Below are positions 55,301 through 63,124 of a stretch of DNA of 64,000 nucleotides, piece after piece. A program made the translations under genes and the position numbers. This DNA comes from Prescottella defluvii. GTDB lineage: Bacteria; Actinomycetota; Actinomycetes; Mycobacteriales; Mycobacteriaceae. The notes beneath the pieces are model-generated. The model did no database searches, was not told the origin of the DNA, and saw nothing but the letters and a program-made list of their open reading frames with translations. The stretch lies in NCBI GenBank assembly GCA_029690005.1, contig CP121458.1:434001-498000 (forward strand). The letters run 5' to 3'. Every line of letters starts with the position of its first letter. The first letter of the stretch is position 1.

Positions 55301-55614
55301 GGAATCGCGTAGTCGTACTTGAGCCGCGAGAGGTTGGTCGTCGTCGCACCCGAGTCCGAGTTCGGGTACGAGGACGCGTTGGGCTTGATGCGATAGGTGA
55401 AGGTCTCACCCGGTGCCACCGACGCGGGAGCATCGACCGTCATCGAGGCCGCCACGCTCTTGTCGACCGTCAGGACCGACTTGGCCTGGCATGAACTGGT
55501 GAAGTTCGTGACCGTGGTATCCGCGTGGGCCGGGGCACCGATCAGCATCGTTCCGGCCACGAGCGCTGCACCTGTGATGGGGGTGGCACAGCGCCTCAGT
55601 AATGGATTCTGCAT
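52366..55614 (-). CDS. Secreted Ig-like repeat protein, array member 10 (type III head, 8 Ig domains)
   Basis: 1,082 residues, unbroken. ATG 55614 has AAGGAAG upstream. The in-frame extension to 55767 lacks any signal feature. The signal peptide (ITGAALVAGTMLIGAPAHA) precedes a type III head like that of member 7 (NFTSSCQAKSVLTVDKSVAA, APASVAPGETFTYRIKP, SYPNSDSGATTTNLSRLKYD, KSKKNLDGSTNSNGDTWYQL, QWAPTRCIPSDN). Eight Ig domains follow. Domains 2–5 form two copies of a two-domain unit with an exact 585-base DNA period. The seventh is the inserted variant (ILSVPGNAKTGEAQDLVATV), and the eighth is the cap (TVTGTVQFFDGQTPIG). The tail is GSLGNLGSLTAILGDLLGGL followed by KFGS. It is the first gene of the array in the direction of transcription. 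Confidence 0.89.
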   Translation of the reverse strand: MQNPLLRRCATPITGAALVAGTMLIGAPAHADTTVTNFTSSCQAKSVLTVDKSVAASMTVDAPASVAPGETFTYRIKPNASSYPNSDSGATTTNLSRLKYDYAIPDNTTFVSAAIVPGTAIGLDNVAPNVLRVNDAGAVDNAAGTIVRLSGNNEVIGNGSNNNTSNEGGIRVPKSKKNLDGSTNSNGDTWYQLPAVDITVTAGASGVIQPKLRLAGSASSYGNDQNFSTSLAKASFLGGTQWAPTRCIPSDNKGPLNAGGGPLATINIVASQVSTTTTLSAPATAETGAQVTLTANVAPGAATGSVQFQDNGNNIGSPVAVSGGAASLNHTFASAGSHSITAVFTATGNFTGSMSAAQTVTVSDPTPVDVTTTLGLTVPQNAETGTAVDLTANVTPSNAAGTVQFKDNGNNIGSPVTVAAGAATLSHTFAAAGAHAITADFVGAPGFAGSAAGAQTVTVTDPVVPDTQTTTTVTAPATAETGGQVTLSATVAPVPTGGTVQFKVAGNAVGAAVNVDNAGHASMPYTFNAAGSYAVTAEYSGATGFTASTASAQTVTVSDPTPVDVTTTLALTVPQNAETGGAVDLTANVTPANAQGTVQFKDNGTNIGSPVAVASGAATLSHAFVAAGSHSITAEFVGATGFTGSTAGAQTVTVTDPVVPDTQTTTTVSAPASAETGAQVTLSATVAPVPTGGTVQFKVAGNAVGAAVNVDGSGHASLPYTFNAAGSYAVTAEYSGATGFTASTGSAQTVTVSDPTPVDVTTTLGLTVPATAETGAVVNLTAAVTPSNAQGTVQFKSNGVNIGSPVTVSGGTAVLSHTFAAAGAQAITAEFTGATGFTGSVASAQTVTVSDPTPVDAATTTILSVPGNAKTGEAQDLVATVYDNGTEEVIPSAGTVQFFDGGAAIGSAQVTNGVATLNHTFTTTGTHTITATFSGATGFTGSTADAKQVVVTTPTPVDVETATVVTAPANATVGTQVQLSAQVTGAGNATVTGTVQFFDGQTPIGDAVQVVNGAATLNHTFTTKGAHSIHAVFSGGQGVAGSTSGAQTVQVSGGGSPTGSLGNLGSLTAILGDLLGGLKFGS
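53341..54510. repeat. Two-domain higher-order repeat in Ig-array gene 10
   Basis: The motif GACCGGCGTCGGATCC (GACCGGAGTCGGATCC in the third copy) recurs at 53341, 53926 and 54511, exactly 585 bases (195 codons, two Ig domains) apart. The two full units are similar but not identical, so the duplication is older than the 282-base one in gene 9. Confidence 0.85.
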
Positions 55615-56127
55615 ACACACTTCCTTGTAAGAAGTTGCGGATGGGGGAGGGGTAATCCGCAGAGGTTCGGAAACCATAACGACGCTGTTACGTCCGTGTA
55701 TCGCTTTTGCCAATCTAACGTCCACATGTAGCTGAAGATTTGCTGGCGACACCCGCGGGCTACTCACAGGTAGCTTGTACCCGTTGTGAGTTTTCCCTGG
55801 TCGGACACGTGTCCAGCGCGTTCACCTGTACTAATCGCATCGATGTGAGTCTCGAGGCCACGTCGAGGCACGGATCCCCCTTCGCCCGAAGAAATCACCC
55901 TCGAAATAACCCCATCGCGGCAGAATCTCGCGAGAGCTGGGTCTCGACGATCCGGCGGCGGCACGCGCTGCGACCGGGACACGCCTAATCCGACCGAACC
56001 TCACCGAACGAACGACCGAGGCGGGCGGATTCTCCGGCGAGGATTCTGAAATATATTCCAGTTCGGTGCAGGATCCTGGGGCCGACCAAACCGTGCCGAC
56101 TCCCCTGGCCCGGGTACCGTCCGGTGC
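55615..56127. promoter_or_regulatory. Divergent control region upstream of Ig-array gene 10 and the thioesterase
   Basis: No gene is seen in this gap of about 500 bases. It contains a half-conserved form of the array dyad (AATCTAACGTCC at 55712–55723, about 100 bases before ATG 55614) and a perfect palindrome GGACACGTGTCC at 55803–55814. The stretch 55690–55740 is unusually A/T-rich for the window. No tRNA or other RNA gene was recognised. Confidence 0.4.
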
Positions 56128-56616
56128 GTGTCAACCGAACGCCAGCGCACCTATACCTGGAACGACCCCGCCCCCATCGCCGAGGCCAACCGGAACCTCA
56201 GCGGACTCGAGTTCGTCCGCGGACTCGTCGACGGCACCGTCCCACACCACCCGACCGCGAGCACGCTCGGGTTCCGCGTCACCGACGCCCGCGAGGGGTT
56301 CGTCGAGATCACCGCCGAGCCCGCGGAGTGGCACTACAACGCGGTCGGCAGCGTGCACGGCGGCGTGATCGCCACGATGATCGACACCGCGATGGGCTTC
56401 TCCGTCTCGAGCACCCTGCCCGCCGGCGTCCACTACACCACACTCGACATCACCGTCCGCTACATCCGCGGCATCAAGGCGAACGGCGGATCCATTCGCG
56501 TGCACGGCTTTTCGGAGCACACCGGCCGCACCACCGCGACCGCGCGCGCCGAGGTCCGCGACGACCAGGACCGGCTGCTGGCGACGGCGTCGACCACCTG
56601 TTTGATCCTGCGCTGA
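56128..56616 (+). CDS. PaaI-family hotdog thioesterase
   Basis: 162 residues, a single hotdog domain that should hydrolyse an acyl-CoA. Family features are the catalytic-loop sequence AVGSVHGGVIATMIDTAMGF and the strand THYTTLDITVRY-like segment (here VHYTTLDITVRYIRG), then GRTTATARAEVRDDQDRLLATAS. The substrate is unknown. GTG 56128 is the only reasonable start. The ribosome-binding site is weak, so a leaderless or near-leaderless transcript is possible. It converges with serS across the third palindromic element. Confidence 0.85.
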   Translation: MSTERQRTYTWNDPAPIAEANRNLSGLEFVRGLVDGTVPHHPTASTLGFRVTDAREGFVEITAEPAEWHYNAVGSVHGGVIATMIDTAMGFSVSSTLPAGVHYTTLDITVRYIRGIKANGGSIRVHGFSEHTGRTTATARAEVRDDQDRLLATASTTCLILR

Positions 56617-56629
56617 TCACTCGCGCCGA

Positions 56630-56682
56630 AAGCTGAAGGGTCCCTTCACGCGCTGTCAGCGCACGAAGGGACCCTTCAGCTT
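56630..56682. repeat. Palindromic element, copy 3
   Basis: AGCTGAAGGGTCCCTTCACG...CGCTGTCAGCG...GAAGGGACCCTTCAGCT, with two mismatched base pairs in the inner stem. It lies between the convergent thioesterase and serS genes, 14 bases from each stop, and is plausibly their shared terminator. Confidence 0.88.
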
Positions 56683-56695
56683 CTGGGGACGCGAA

Positions 56696-57954
56696 CTACG
56701 GCGCGGTCAGCACCTCACGCCCGACGAAGGGCACCAGGGCGGCCGGAACCTTGACGGAACCGTCGGCCTGCTGGTGGTTCTCGAGGATCGCGACGATCCA
56801 GCGCGTGGTGGCGAGCGTGCCGTTGAGGGTCGCGGCGATCTGCGGCTTGCCGTTCTCGTCGCGGTAGCGCACGTGGAGACGACGCGCCTGGTAGGTGGTG
56901 CAGTTCGACGTCGACGTCAGCTCGCGGTACGACTGCTGCGTGGGAACCCATGCCTCACAGTCGAACTTGCGGGCCGCGGACGATCCCAGGTCGCCGCCGG
57001 CGACGTCGATGACCCGGTACGGGAGCTCCATCGCGGCGAGCATCTCCCGCTCCCACGCGAGCAGCCGCTGGTGCTCGGCGTCGGCGTCCTCGGGCTTGCA
57101 GTACGTGAACATCTCCACCTTGTCGAACTGGTGGACGCGGATGATGCCGCGGGTGTCCTTGCCGTAGCTGCCGGCCTCGCGGCGGAAGCACGACGACCAG
57201 CCCGCGTACCGCTTGGGTCCGCCCGACAGGTCGAGGATCTCGCCCGAGTGGTAGCCCGCGAGGGGCACCTCGGAGGTGCCGACGAGGTACAGGTCGTCGT
57301 CGGCCAGGTGGTACACCTCGTCCGAGTGCTGACCCAGGAAGCCGGTGCCCTGCATGACCTCGGGGCGTACCAGCACCGGCGGGATCATCATCGTGAACCC
57401 GTTGGCCATCGCCTTCTGCGCCGCCAGCTGCAGCATGCCCAGCTGCAGCATCGCGCCGAAGCCGGTGAGGAAGTAGAACCGCGAGCCCGACACCTTCGCG
57501 CCGCGCTCCATGTCGATCAGCCCCAGCGACTCGCCGAGCTCGAGGTGGTCCTTGGGCTCGAAGTCGAACGTCGGGATCTCGCCGACGGTCTCGAGGGTGA
57601 TGAAGTCGTCCTCGCCGCCGGCGGGGGCGCCGTCCTGCACGACGTTCGAGATCGCGCGGTGGGCCTCGTCCAGCCGGGCCTGCGCCTCGTGCTGCGCGGC
57701 CTCGGCGTCCTTGACCTTCTGGGCCAGTTCCTTCGAGCCCTCGAGCAGCGCGGGACGCTCCTGGGGGATGCCTGCCCCACCTTCTTGCCGAACGCCTTCT
57801 GCTCGGCGCGCAGCGTGTCACCCGCCAGGATGGCGGCGCGGCGGGATGCGTCGGCCTCGAGCAGCGCGTCGACCAAACCGGGGTCTTCGCCGCGGGTGCG
57901 CTGCGAGGTGCGGACGGCGTCGGGGTTCTCGCGAAGGAACTTGAGGTCAATCAC
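56696..57954 (-). CDS. serS: Seryl-tRNA synthetase
   Basis: A class II synthetase that charges tRNA-Ser, 419 residues after correction, the same length as in M. tuberculosis. The N-terminal coiled-coil arm ([20 protein letters not shown]) precedes the catalytic core, which has [15 protein letters not shown], motif 2 ([20 protein letters not shown]) and motif 3 ([18 protein letters not shown]). The frame breaks near 57770, where a run of five bases (CCCCC on the coding strand) should be six, restoring [23 protein letters not shown] 57954 ([10 protein letters not shown]) matches the usual start. A GTG two codons earlier is possible. Confidence 0.95.
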
Positions 57955-57984
57955 GACCACAAACCCTACTTGGTGACGCCGGGC

Positions 57985-58395
57985 TCACTCCGGGTGCTTC
58001 CCCAATATCTGCAGATAATCGTCACGTCCGAACATGCGTGCGGCCTCGAGCGCCGACGGCTGACCGGCCTCCGCGTCGGCGCCGGCCTCCACGAGCGCGG
58101 CCACCACCGCGTCCTCGCCCTTGAACACCGCACCGGCCAGCGGCGTCTGCCCGCGGTCGTTCGGGCGGTTCACATCGGCGCCGCGTTCGATCAGCGCACG
58201 CACCGCGTCGGGGTGCCCGTGGTACGCCGCGAGCATCACCAGTGTGTCCCCGGCGGCGTTGGTCAGGTTGACCGGCACACCGACGTCGACGTACTGCGCG
58301 AGCGCGGCCGCATCCCCCGCCCGGGCCATGTCGAACAATCGACCGGCCAACTCCTGCACGTCACTGTCGGGCGTCGCGGGATGTTCCTCACTCAT
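57985..58395 (-). CDS. Ankyrin-repeat protein
   Basis: 136 residues, cytoplasmic, made of about three to four ankyrin repeats (GDTLVMLAAYHGHPDAVRAL, NRPNDRGQTPLAGAVFKGED, AGADAEAGQPSALEAARMFG). Such repeats bind other proteins, and the partner is unknown. It lies 30 bases upstream of serS on the same strand, so the two are probably co-transcribed. ATG 58395 begins MSEEHPATPDSDVQELAGRL. It is divergent from the septum-formation gene with only 51 bases between starts. Confidence 0.85.
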   Translation of the reverse strand: MSEEHPATPDSDVQELAGRLFDMARAGDAAALAQYVDVGVPVNLTNAAGDTLVMLAAYHGHPDAVRALIERGADVNRPNDRGQTPLAGAVFKGEDAVVAALVEAGADAEAGQPSALEAARMFGRDDYLQILGKHPE

Positions 58396-58446
58396 GCCGC
58401 ACGAACCTACGCGGAAACTTCGGTATCTGCGGCCGTTGAAGGCATT

Positions 58447-59546
58447 ATGGACGGGATGTCCGTGGATGAGACCGAGCCGAAGTCGCAGCCGACAGCCGAG
58501 TCGGCACCGCAGCCGGAACGGCGCCGACACCTGTCTGCGCCGGTCACGCGGCGTGCACTCGCGCTCGTCGCGATCGGCGCGGTGCTGGCCGCGATCGCCA
58601 CGGTCTTCGTGTCCGGCGGCTTCGACCGCGGCGAGAAACTGCCCACGCACACCGCCGGCGTCGGGCCGCAGCCGACGGGCGCCGTCGCCGGCGCGGCATT
58701 CGGGTCGGCGACGACCGGCGACTGCCTCACGTGGTCCGAACGCGATGCCAGCGACCTCGGGAAGGTCGACTGCGGCCAGGCGCACCAGTTCGAGGTGGCC
58801 ACGGACGTGGACCTGAGCCTGTACCCGGGCGTCGAATTCGGACCCGGGGCCAAGTTCCCCGGAGTGCTGCGGTTCTCCGAACTGCGCGACGAGCAGTGCG
58901 CTCCCGCCGTCAACGCCTACCTGGGCGGCCGCTTCGACCCGAAGGGCAAGTTCAGCGTCGGTCTGATCAACCCGGGCGAGGCCGGCTGGGCCGCCGGCGA
59001 ACGGACCATCCGCTGCGGGCTGCAGTTCTCCGGCGTCACCGGCAGCCTCCTGCCCATCCACGGCAAGGTCGCCGAGCAGGACCAGTCGAAGGTGTGGGAC
59101 GTCGGCACCTGCATCGGCATCAACCAGAACGTGCCGTCCGATCCGGTGAGCTGCGCCGATCCGCACGCGTTCGAGGTGGTCGGCGTGATCGACCTGGCCA
59201 GCCAGTTCCCCGGCGGCATGCCGTCGGTCGAGGACCAGGACAAGGTCCTCGAGAAGGCGTGCACCGACGCCAGCAACGGCTACCTGGGCTCCCCGACGCG
59301 CTCCGCGACAAGACCCTGACCCTGTTCTGGGACAACCTCGACCTCGACAGCTGGCTCGTCGGCAGCCGCAAGATCAACTGCTCGATCGGCAAGGAGACCG
59401 ACGGCAACGGCTTCGCGACCATCGTCGGCAGCGCCAAGGGCAACATCCTGATCAACGGTCAGGCCCCGGTCCCGCCGCCGGCGGCACCCGAGGGACGTTC
59501 CGTGCCGAAACCGCTGCCGGGTGCGGCACCGCTGCCGGGAGCCTGA
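58447..59546 (+). CDS. Septum-formation-family membrane protein (Rv3835 type)
   Basis: About 366 residues with one N-terminal membrane helix (ALALVAIGAVLAAIATVFVS) and a large extracellular part. The latter contains two similar modules, GDCLTWSERD...VDCGQAHQFEVATDV and GTCIGINQN...VSCADPHAFEVVGVI, typical of the septum-formation (PF13845-like) family. Their cysteines probably form disulfides. The frame breaks near 59296 (CCCCGG read as CCCCG), and restoring a G gives GSPDALRDKTLTLFWDNLDL. ATG 58447 is chosen, with ATG 58456 as an alternative. It is followed at once by the metallopeptidase gene, the same order as Rv3835–Rv3836. Confidence 0.85.
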
Positions 59547-59547
59547 C

Positions 59548-59898
59548 GTGTCGGTGACGATGACCGAGGAACGGTTCGAGGAACTGGTCTCGGAGGCCCT
59601 CGACCTCATCCCGGAGAAGCTCGCGGCGGCGATCGACAACGTCGTCGTGCTGGTCGAACCCCGTAACGACGAAGAGCCGACGCTGCTGGGGCTCTACCAC
59701 GGCATCGCGCTGACCGAGCGCGACAGCCACTACGGCGGCGCCCTGCCCGACACCATCACGATCTACCGCGACGCGATCCTCGACGTGTGCCACTCCGAGG
59801 ACGAGGTGGTGCACGAGGTGATGGTCACGGTGATCCACGAGGTGGCTCACTACTTCGGCATCGAAGAGGACCGCCTGCACGAGCTCGGCTGGGGCTGA
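59548..59898 (+). CDS. Small zinc metallopeptidase (Rv3836 type)
   Basis: 116 residues, cytoplasmic. The zinc site is VTVIHEVAHYFGIEEDRLHE, an extended HExxH motif near the C-terminus, as in the PF06262 family of short minimal zincins. The start is GTG 59548, one base after the upstream stop, with GTG 59554 and ATG 59560 possible. The substrate is not known. It is translationally close to the septum-formation gene and conserved beside it in mycobacteria. Confidence 0.88.
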   Translation: MSVTMTEERFEELVSEALDLIPEKLAAAIDNVVVLVEPRNDEEPTLLGLYHGIALTERDSHYGGALPDTITIYRDAILDVCHSEDEVVHEVMVTVIHEVAHYFGIEEDRLHELGWG

Positions 59899-60026
59899 AC
59901 ACCCGCCCCGGATTTTCGTCGGTTTCATGTGGAACCGACCGGCCTCCTCCTGCGTCGAAGCAATCAGGAACAAGTTTCGCGAAGCCCGTTCCCGCTGCCA
60001 TCGACCCCGAGACGAGGAGTTCAGCC

Positions 60027-60335
60027 ATGCCGCACCACGTGTTCGTCGAACCCGACGTCCTCGTCGCCGCGGCCGCGGAACTCGACGCGCTGGCCGCCCG
60101 CCTGCAGGCGACGCTGGCCGCCACGACCCCAGCCCTGAACGTCGCGCCGTCCGGGTCCGAGGAGGTGTCGGTGCTGGCGGCCGGCTACTTCAACCGGCTC
60201 GCGGGCAGCTTCGGGCCGGCCGCCACACGGGGCATCGAGGAACTGACCGCCGCCGCGGCGATGCTCCGCGCGCAGGCCGCCGCGTACCAGGACGAGGACC
60301 GCACCTTCGGTGCGTCGCTCGCCACCGGTATGTGA
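60027..60335 (+). CDS. PE-family protein
   Basis: 102 residues, essentially a lone PE domain: MPHHVFVEPDVLVAAAAELD at the start, two long amphipathic helices, and YFNRLAGSFGPAATRGIEEL, ending AYQDEDRTFGASLATGM. PE proteins pair with PPE proteins and leave the cell through type VII secretion. A YxxxD-like export signal may be YQDED near the C-terminus. ATG 60027 has GAGGAG upstream. The PPE gene follows after 58 bases. Confidence 0.82.
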   Translation: MPHHVFVEPDVLVAAAAELDALAARLQATLAATTPALNVAPSGSEEVSVLAAGYFNRLAGSFGPAATRGIEELTAAAAMLRAQAAAYQDEDRTFGASLATGM

Positions 60336-60393
60336 CCACCCGCATCCCGAACCGCTCCGCCGAACTCTCAGCCGAACCGAGGAGAAACGCATC

Positions 60394-61622
60394 ATGACCA
60401 TGGGTGTCACAGGCGTCGTCTGGATGCCTCGCGGCGCAACCGTCAACTCGACCACGCTCAGCGCCGGTGCCGGCCCGGTGCCACTCAGCGCCGCCGCCCC
60501 GGCCTGGACCACGATCGCGGAAGGCTTCGTCGACGCCGGTGCGACCCTGGTCCGGGTCATGGACGAGTTGCGGGCCGGGTGGAGGGGACGGCCGCCGAAG
60601 CCGCCCTCGCGAAGATCGCCCCCTTCACGGCCTGGACCGATCAGACCGCGACCCTCGCGGCGGAGACCGCCGCGAAGGCGTCCGCCGAGGCCGGCGCCTA
60701 CACCACCGCAGCCCTGGCCATGCCGAGCCTGCCCGAGATCGCCGCGGTCAAGTCCGCCAAGACGGCGGCCTACACCACCGGTGGCGTCCTCAACGGCTCC
60801 GCGGCCGTGGCCGAGGCCGCCGACCGCGCCATGGACATCCGCGCCGGCATCGTGATGGAGGGCTACGAGGCGGCGTCGAGCATCCTCGCGACCCCCGAGA
60901 CCTTCACGCCCCCGCCGCCGCTCACCAACGGCTCGACCGCGGGCCTCGAGTCCCGCGACAGCGGCGACGTGGCCCGGCGCCGACTCGAGAACGACTTCCG
61001 CGCCGACCCGGTCCGCACCATCACGGCGGCCGCCACCGCCTTCGCGCAGAACCCGGCCGTCGCCACCGCGGCATCGCAGGTCGGCACCGTCGCGGGCACC
61101 GTGTCCAGCGCCACCTCGGCCGCCGCCAACTTCGGCGGCGCCGTCCTCGGTGGGGTGGGCGCGGGAGCGCCCGCACTGATGGGGAACACGAGTGCGCCCG
61201 CGCCGGTGGCCGGCCGAGGCGCCACGACCGGCGGGTCCGGCGGAGGGGCGTCCGGCGCCGTCGCCTCGCGCGCTGCGGGCGTCGGCGGGGGCGGCGGGGC
61301 CCGGGCGGCGCTGCCCGACGGGTGGGCGCAGGCCGGGCAGCTCGACGGCGCCGGTCATCGCAGCGGCGCAGTCGCGGGCGGCGCGGGCGCCGGCCAGGGC
61401 GCCGGGGCCACCGATGCGATGCGCGCGGAGACGACGGCGGCGGCCGCCGCCCGCAACACCCCGATGTCCGGCACCCCGGTGGGCGCGCACCGCGGCGCCG
61501 CGGACGCCGACGAGGCCGACCGCGCCATCCCCGGCTACCTGCGGACGTTCGAGCACTTCGCCGACGGGCGCACCGTCATCCCGTCGGTCATCGGCGCCGA
61601 CCTGCCCGAGGACGGGCGGTGA
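60394..61622 (+). CDS. PPE-family protein
   Basis: About 409 residues. The N-terminal helical domain (WMPRGATVNSTTLSAGAG, PAWTTIAEGFVDAGATLVRV, then the WxG turn GWEGTAAEAAL) is that of PPE proteins, the partner of PE in a secreted heterodimer. A long Ala/Gly-rich, low-complexity region follows (GASGAVASRAAGVGGGGGAR), and then a conserved-looking end, GYLRTFEHFADGRTVIPSVI. The frame breaks near 60584 in GGTGGAGGGG: adding a G restores the WxG turn itself. ATG 60394 has GAGGAGAAA upstream. The stop overlaps the next gene by four bases. Confidence 0.84.
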
Positions 61623-62430
61623 TCGACTTGGGAATCGAACCGATCGGCACGACGCTGCCGCCCACGACCCTGCACGTCGACGAGATCGACCTGCTCGTGC
61701 ACCTGCTCGACGTCGACGTCCTGCCGGTCGTGCTCGACGCCGGTCCGCGCTTCGATTCGCTCCCCGCGCGCGACGCGGTGTTCCGCCGCGCCCACGACAG
61801 GCTCACGGCCGCCGGACTGGTCGACGGCATCGCGGTGCATCCCGACCTGGCCCGACAGGTGCGGACCCTCGCCCGCCCGCGCGCCGAGATCGCGGTGCGC
61901 AAGTTCGTTGGCGGCACCGTCCACCGCGCGTGCCTGGCCCTCGACCAGGACCCGGCCGACGGCGCCGTGCTGGCCCTGCGCAGCGGCGACGCCTTCACCG
62001 TCCAACGGCCCGGACGCGACCTCGCCGGTCCCGTCGTGCATGCGCTCGGGACCGCCCCGCCGCTGCCGTTCGGCGTCGTGAACTGCCCCACCGCGGACCT
62101 CGGCGCCGCGCTCGACCGGATCACCGACCCGCAGAAGGCGGCCGGCCAGCTGATCGCGATAGGGGTTCCGGCCGCGGAGGCCGCCGTCGTCGGGCCCGCG
62201 TTCGCCGCCTGCCAGACGTTCACCGAGATCGTCGGGCTCGTCGGCATCGTCGGAGAGGGCGGCGACCCCGAACTGGCCCGCGGACCGGTCACCGTGTTCG
62301 ACACCGCCGCCGGACGCGTCGTCGGCACCACCAGCGTCGCCACCGACGGCGTTCGCTGGACGTCGCTCAGCCCCGGCACCCGGGCCGGTTGCGTCAGGCG
62401 CTCGAAGGCCTGCTCGCGCAGCTCGACTGA
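61619..62430 (+). CDS. EspG-like ESX secretion-associated chaperone
   Basis: About 270 residues, cytoplasmic. It has the size, position and general pattern of EspG proteins (LHVDEIDLLVHLLDVDVLPV, FDTAAGRVVGTTSVATDGVR, SLSPGTPGRLRQALEGLLAQ). EspG binds the tip of PPE proteins and guides PE–PPE pairs to their type VII secretion system. GTG 61619 overlaps the PPE stop (GTGA), so the partners are co-translated. One base is missing near 62380 (CCCGG read as CCGG), and correcting it gives the C-terminus LEGLLAQLD. The family call rests on motif pattern and context rather than a search. Confidence 0.72.
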
Positions 62431-62434
62431 GGGC

Positions 62435-63124
62435 TCACCCCATCGGGTCGTCGGTGGCCCCGGTCGCCTCCGCCTCGAACCACGGCCGCTGCGGGGTCGC
62501 GTCGAACGGCGGGTCGAAGAGACCCCACCGCACGCACTGCCAGCCCGCGGCGGTCGGCACCAGCTCGACCGTCGAGGTGTTCTCCAGGTGCCGATCCGCG
62601 GCGAAGGCGCCGGGCACCCCGGCCAGGTAGGCGGCCACCAGCCGGATCGCGGCGCCGTGGCTCACCACCACGACGTCACCACCGGCGCCGCCGTCGAGGT
62701 ACTCGGCGCGCAGCGAATCCACCACCGGCACATAGCGTTCGATGATGTCGACGCCCGACTCGCCGCCCGGAATCCGCGCCGACAGGTCGCCCGTGTGCCA
62801 GGTGTGGAACACCTTCGCGAACATCTTGTGCGACTCGAGATCGGAGCGGTCCTCGAGCTCACCGGCCTGCGCCTCGTGCAGACCCTCCCGCACCTGCAGC
62901 GCGATGCCCGACGCCGTCTCCACGAACCCCGCCGTCTCGCGCGCCCGCAACGCCTGCGACGACACCAGCGCGGTCGGCGGCCGCACCGCCAGCAGGTCGC
63001 CGAGCGTCTGCGCCTGCGTCCTCCCGAGTTCCGTCAGCCGCGCACCGGGCAGCCGGGTGTCGAGCCGTCGTTCGACGTTCGCCTCGGTCTGCCCGTGTCG
63101 GACCAGGATCAGTCGGCCGCTCAC
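62435..63124 (-). CDS. Histidine phosphatase (phosphoglycerate mutase-like, Rv3837c type)
   Basis: 229 residues, a cytoplasmic branch of the histidine phosphatase superfamily. The phosphate-accepting histidine is in LILVRHGQTEANVERR, the second conserved Arg in SQALRARETA, and the late histidine in VVVVSHGAAIRLVA. Substrates of such proteins vary, so glycolytic mutase activity should not be assumed. GTG 63124 overlaps the pheA stop by four bases. It converges with the EspG-like gene with four bases between stops. The order matches Rv3837c–Rv3838c. Confidence 0.88.
   Translation of the reverse strand: MSGRLILVRHGQTEANVERRLDTRLPGARLTELGRTQAQTLGDLLAVRPPTALVSSQALRARETAGFVETASGIALQVREGLHEAQAGELEDRSDLESHKMFAKVFHTWHTGDLSARIPGGESGVDIIERYVPVVDSLRAEYLDGGAGGDVVVVSHGAAIRLVAAYLAGVPGAFAADRHLENTSTVELVPTAAGWQCVRWGLFDPPFDATPQRPWFEAEATGATDDPMG

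Noticed and set aside
55615..56127. Possible tRNA or small RNA gene in the gap before the thioesterase, looked for because serS is nearby
   Set aside because: No cloverleaf or T-loop sequence (GTTCGAATC type) could be recognised there.
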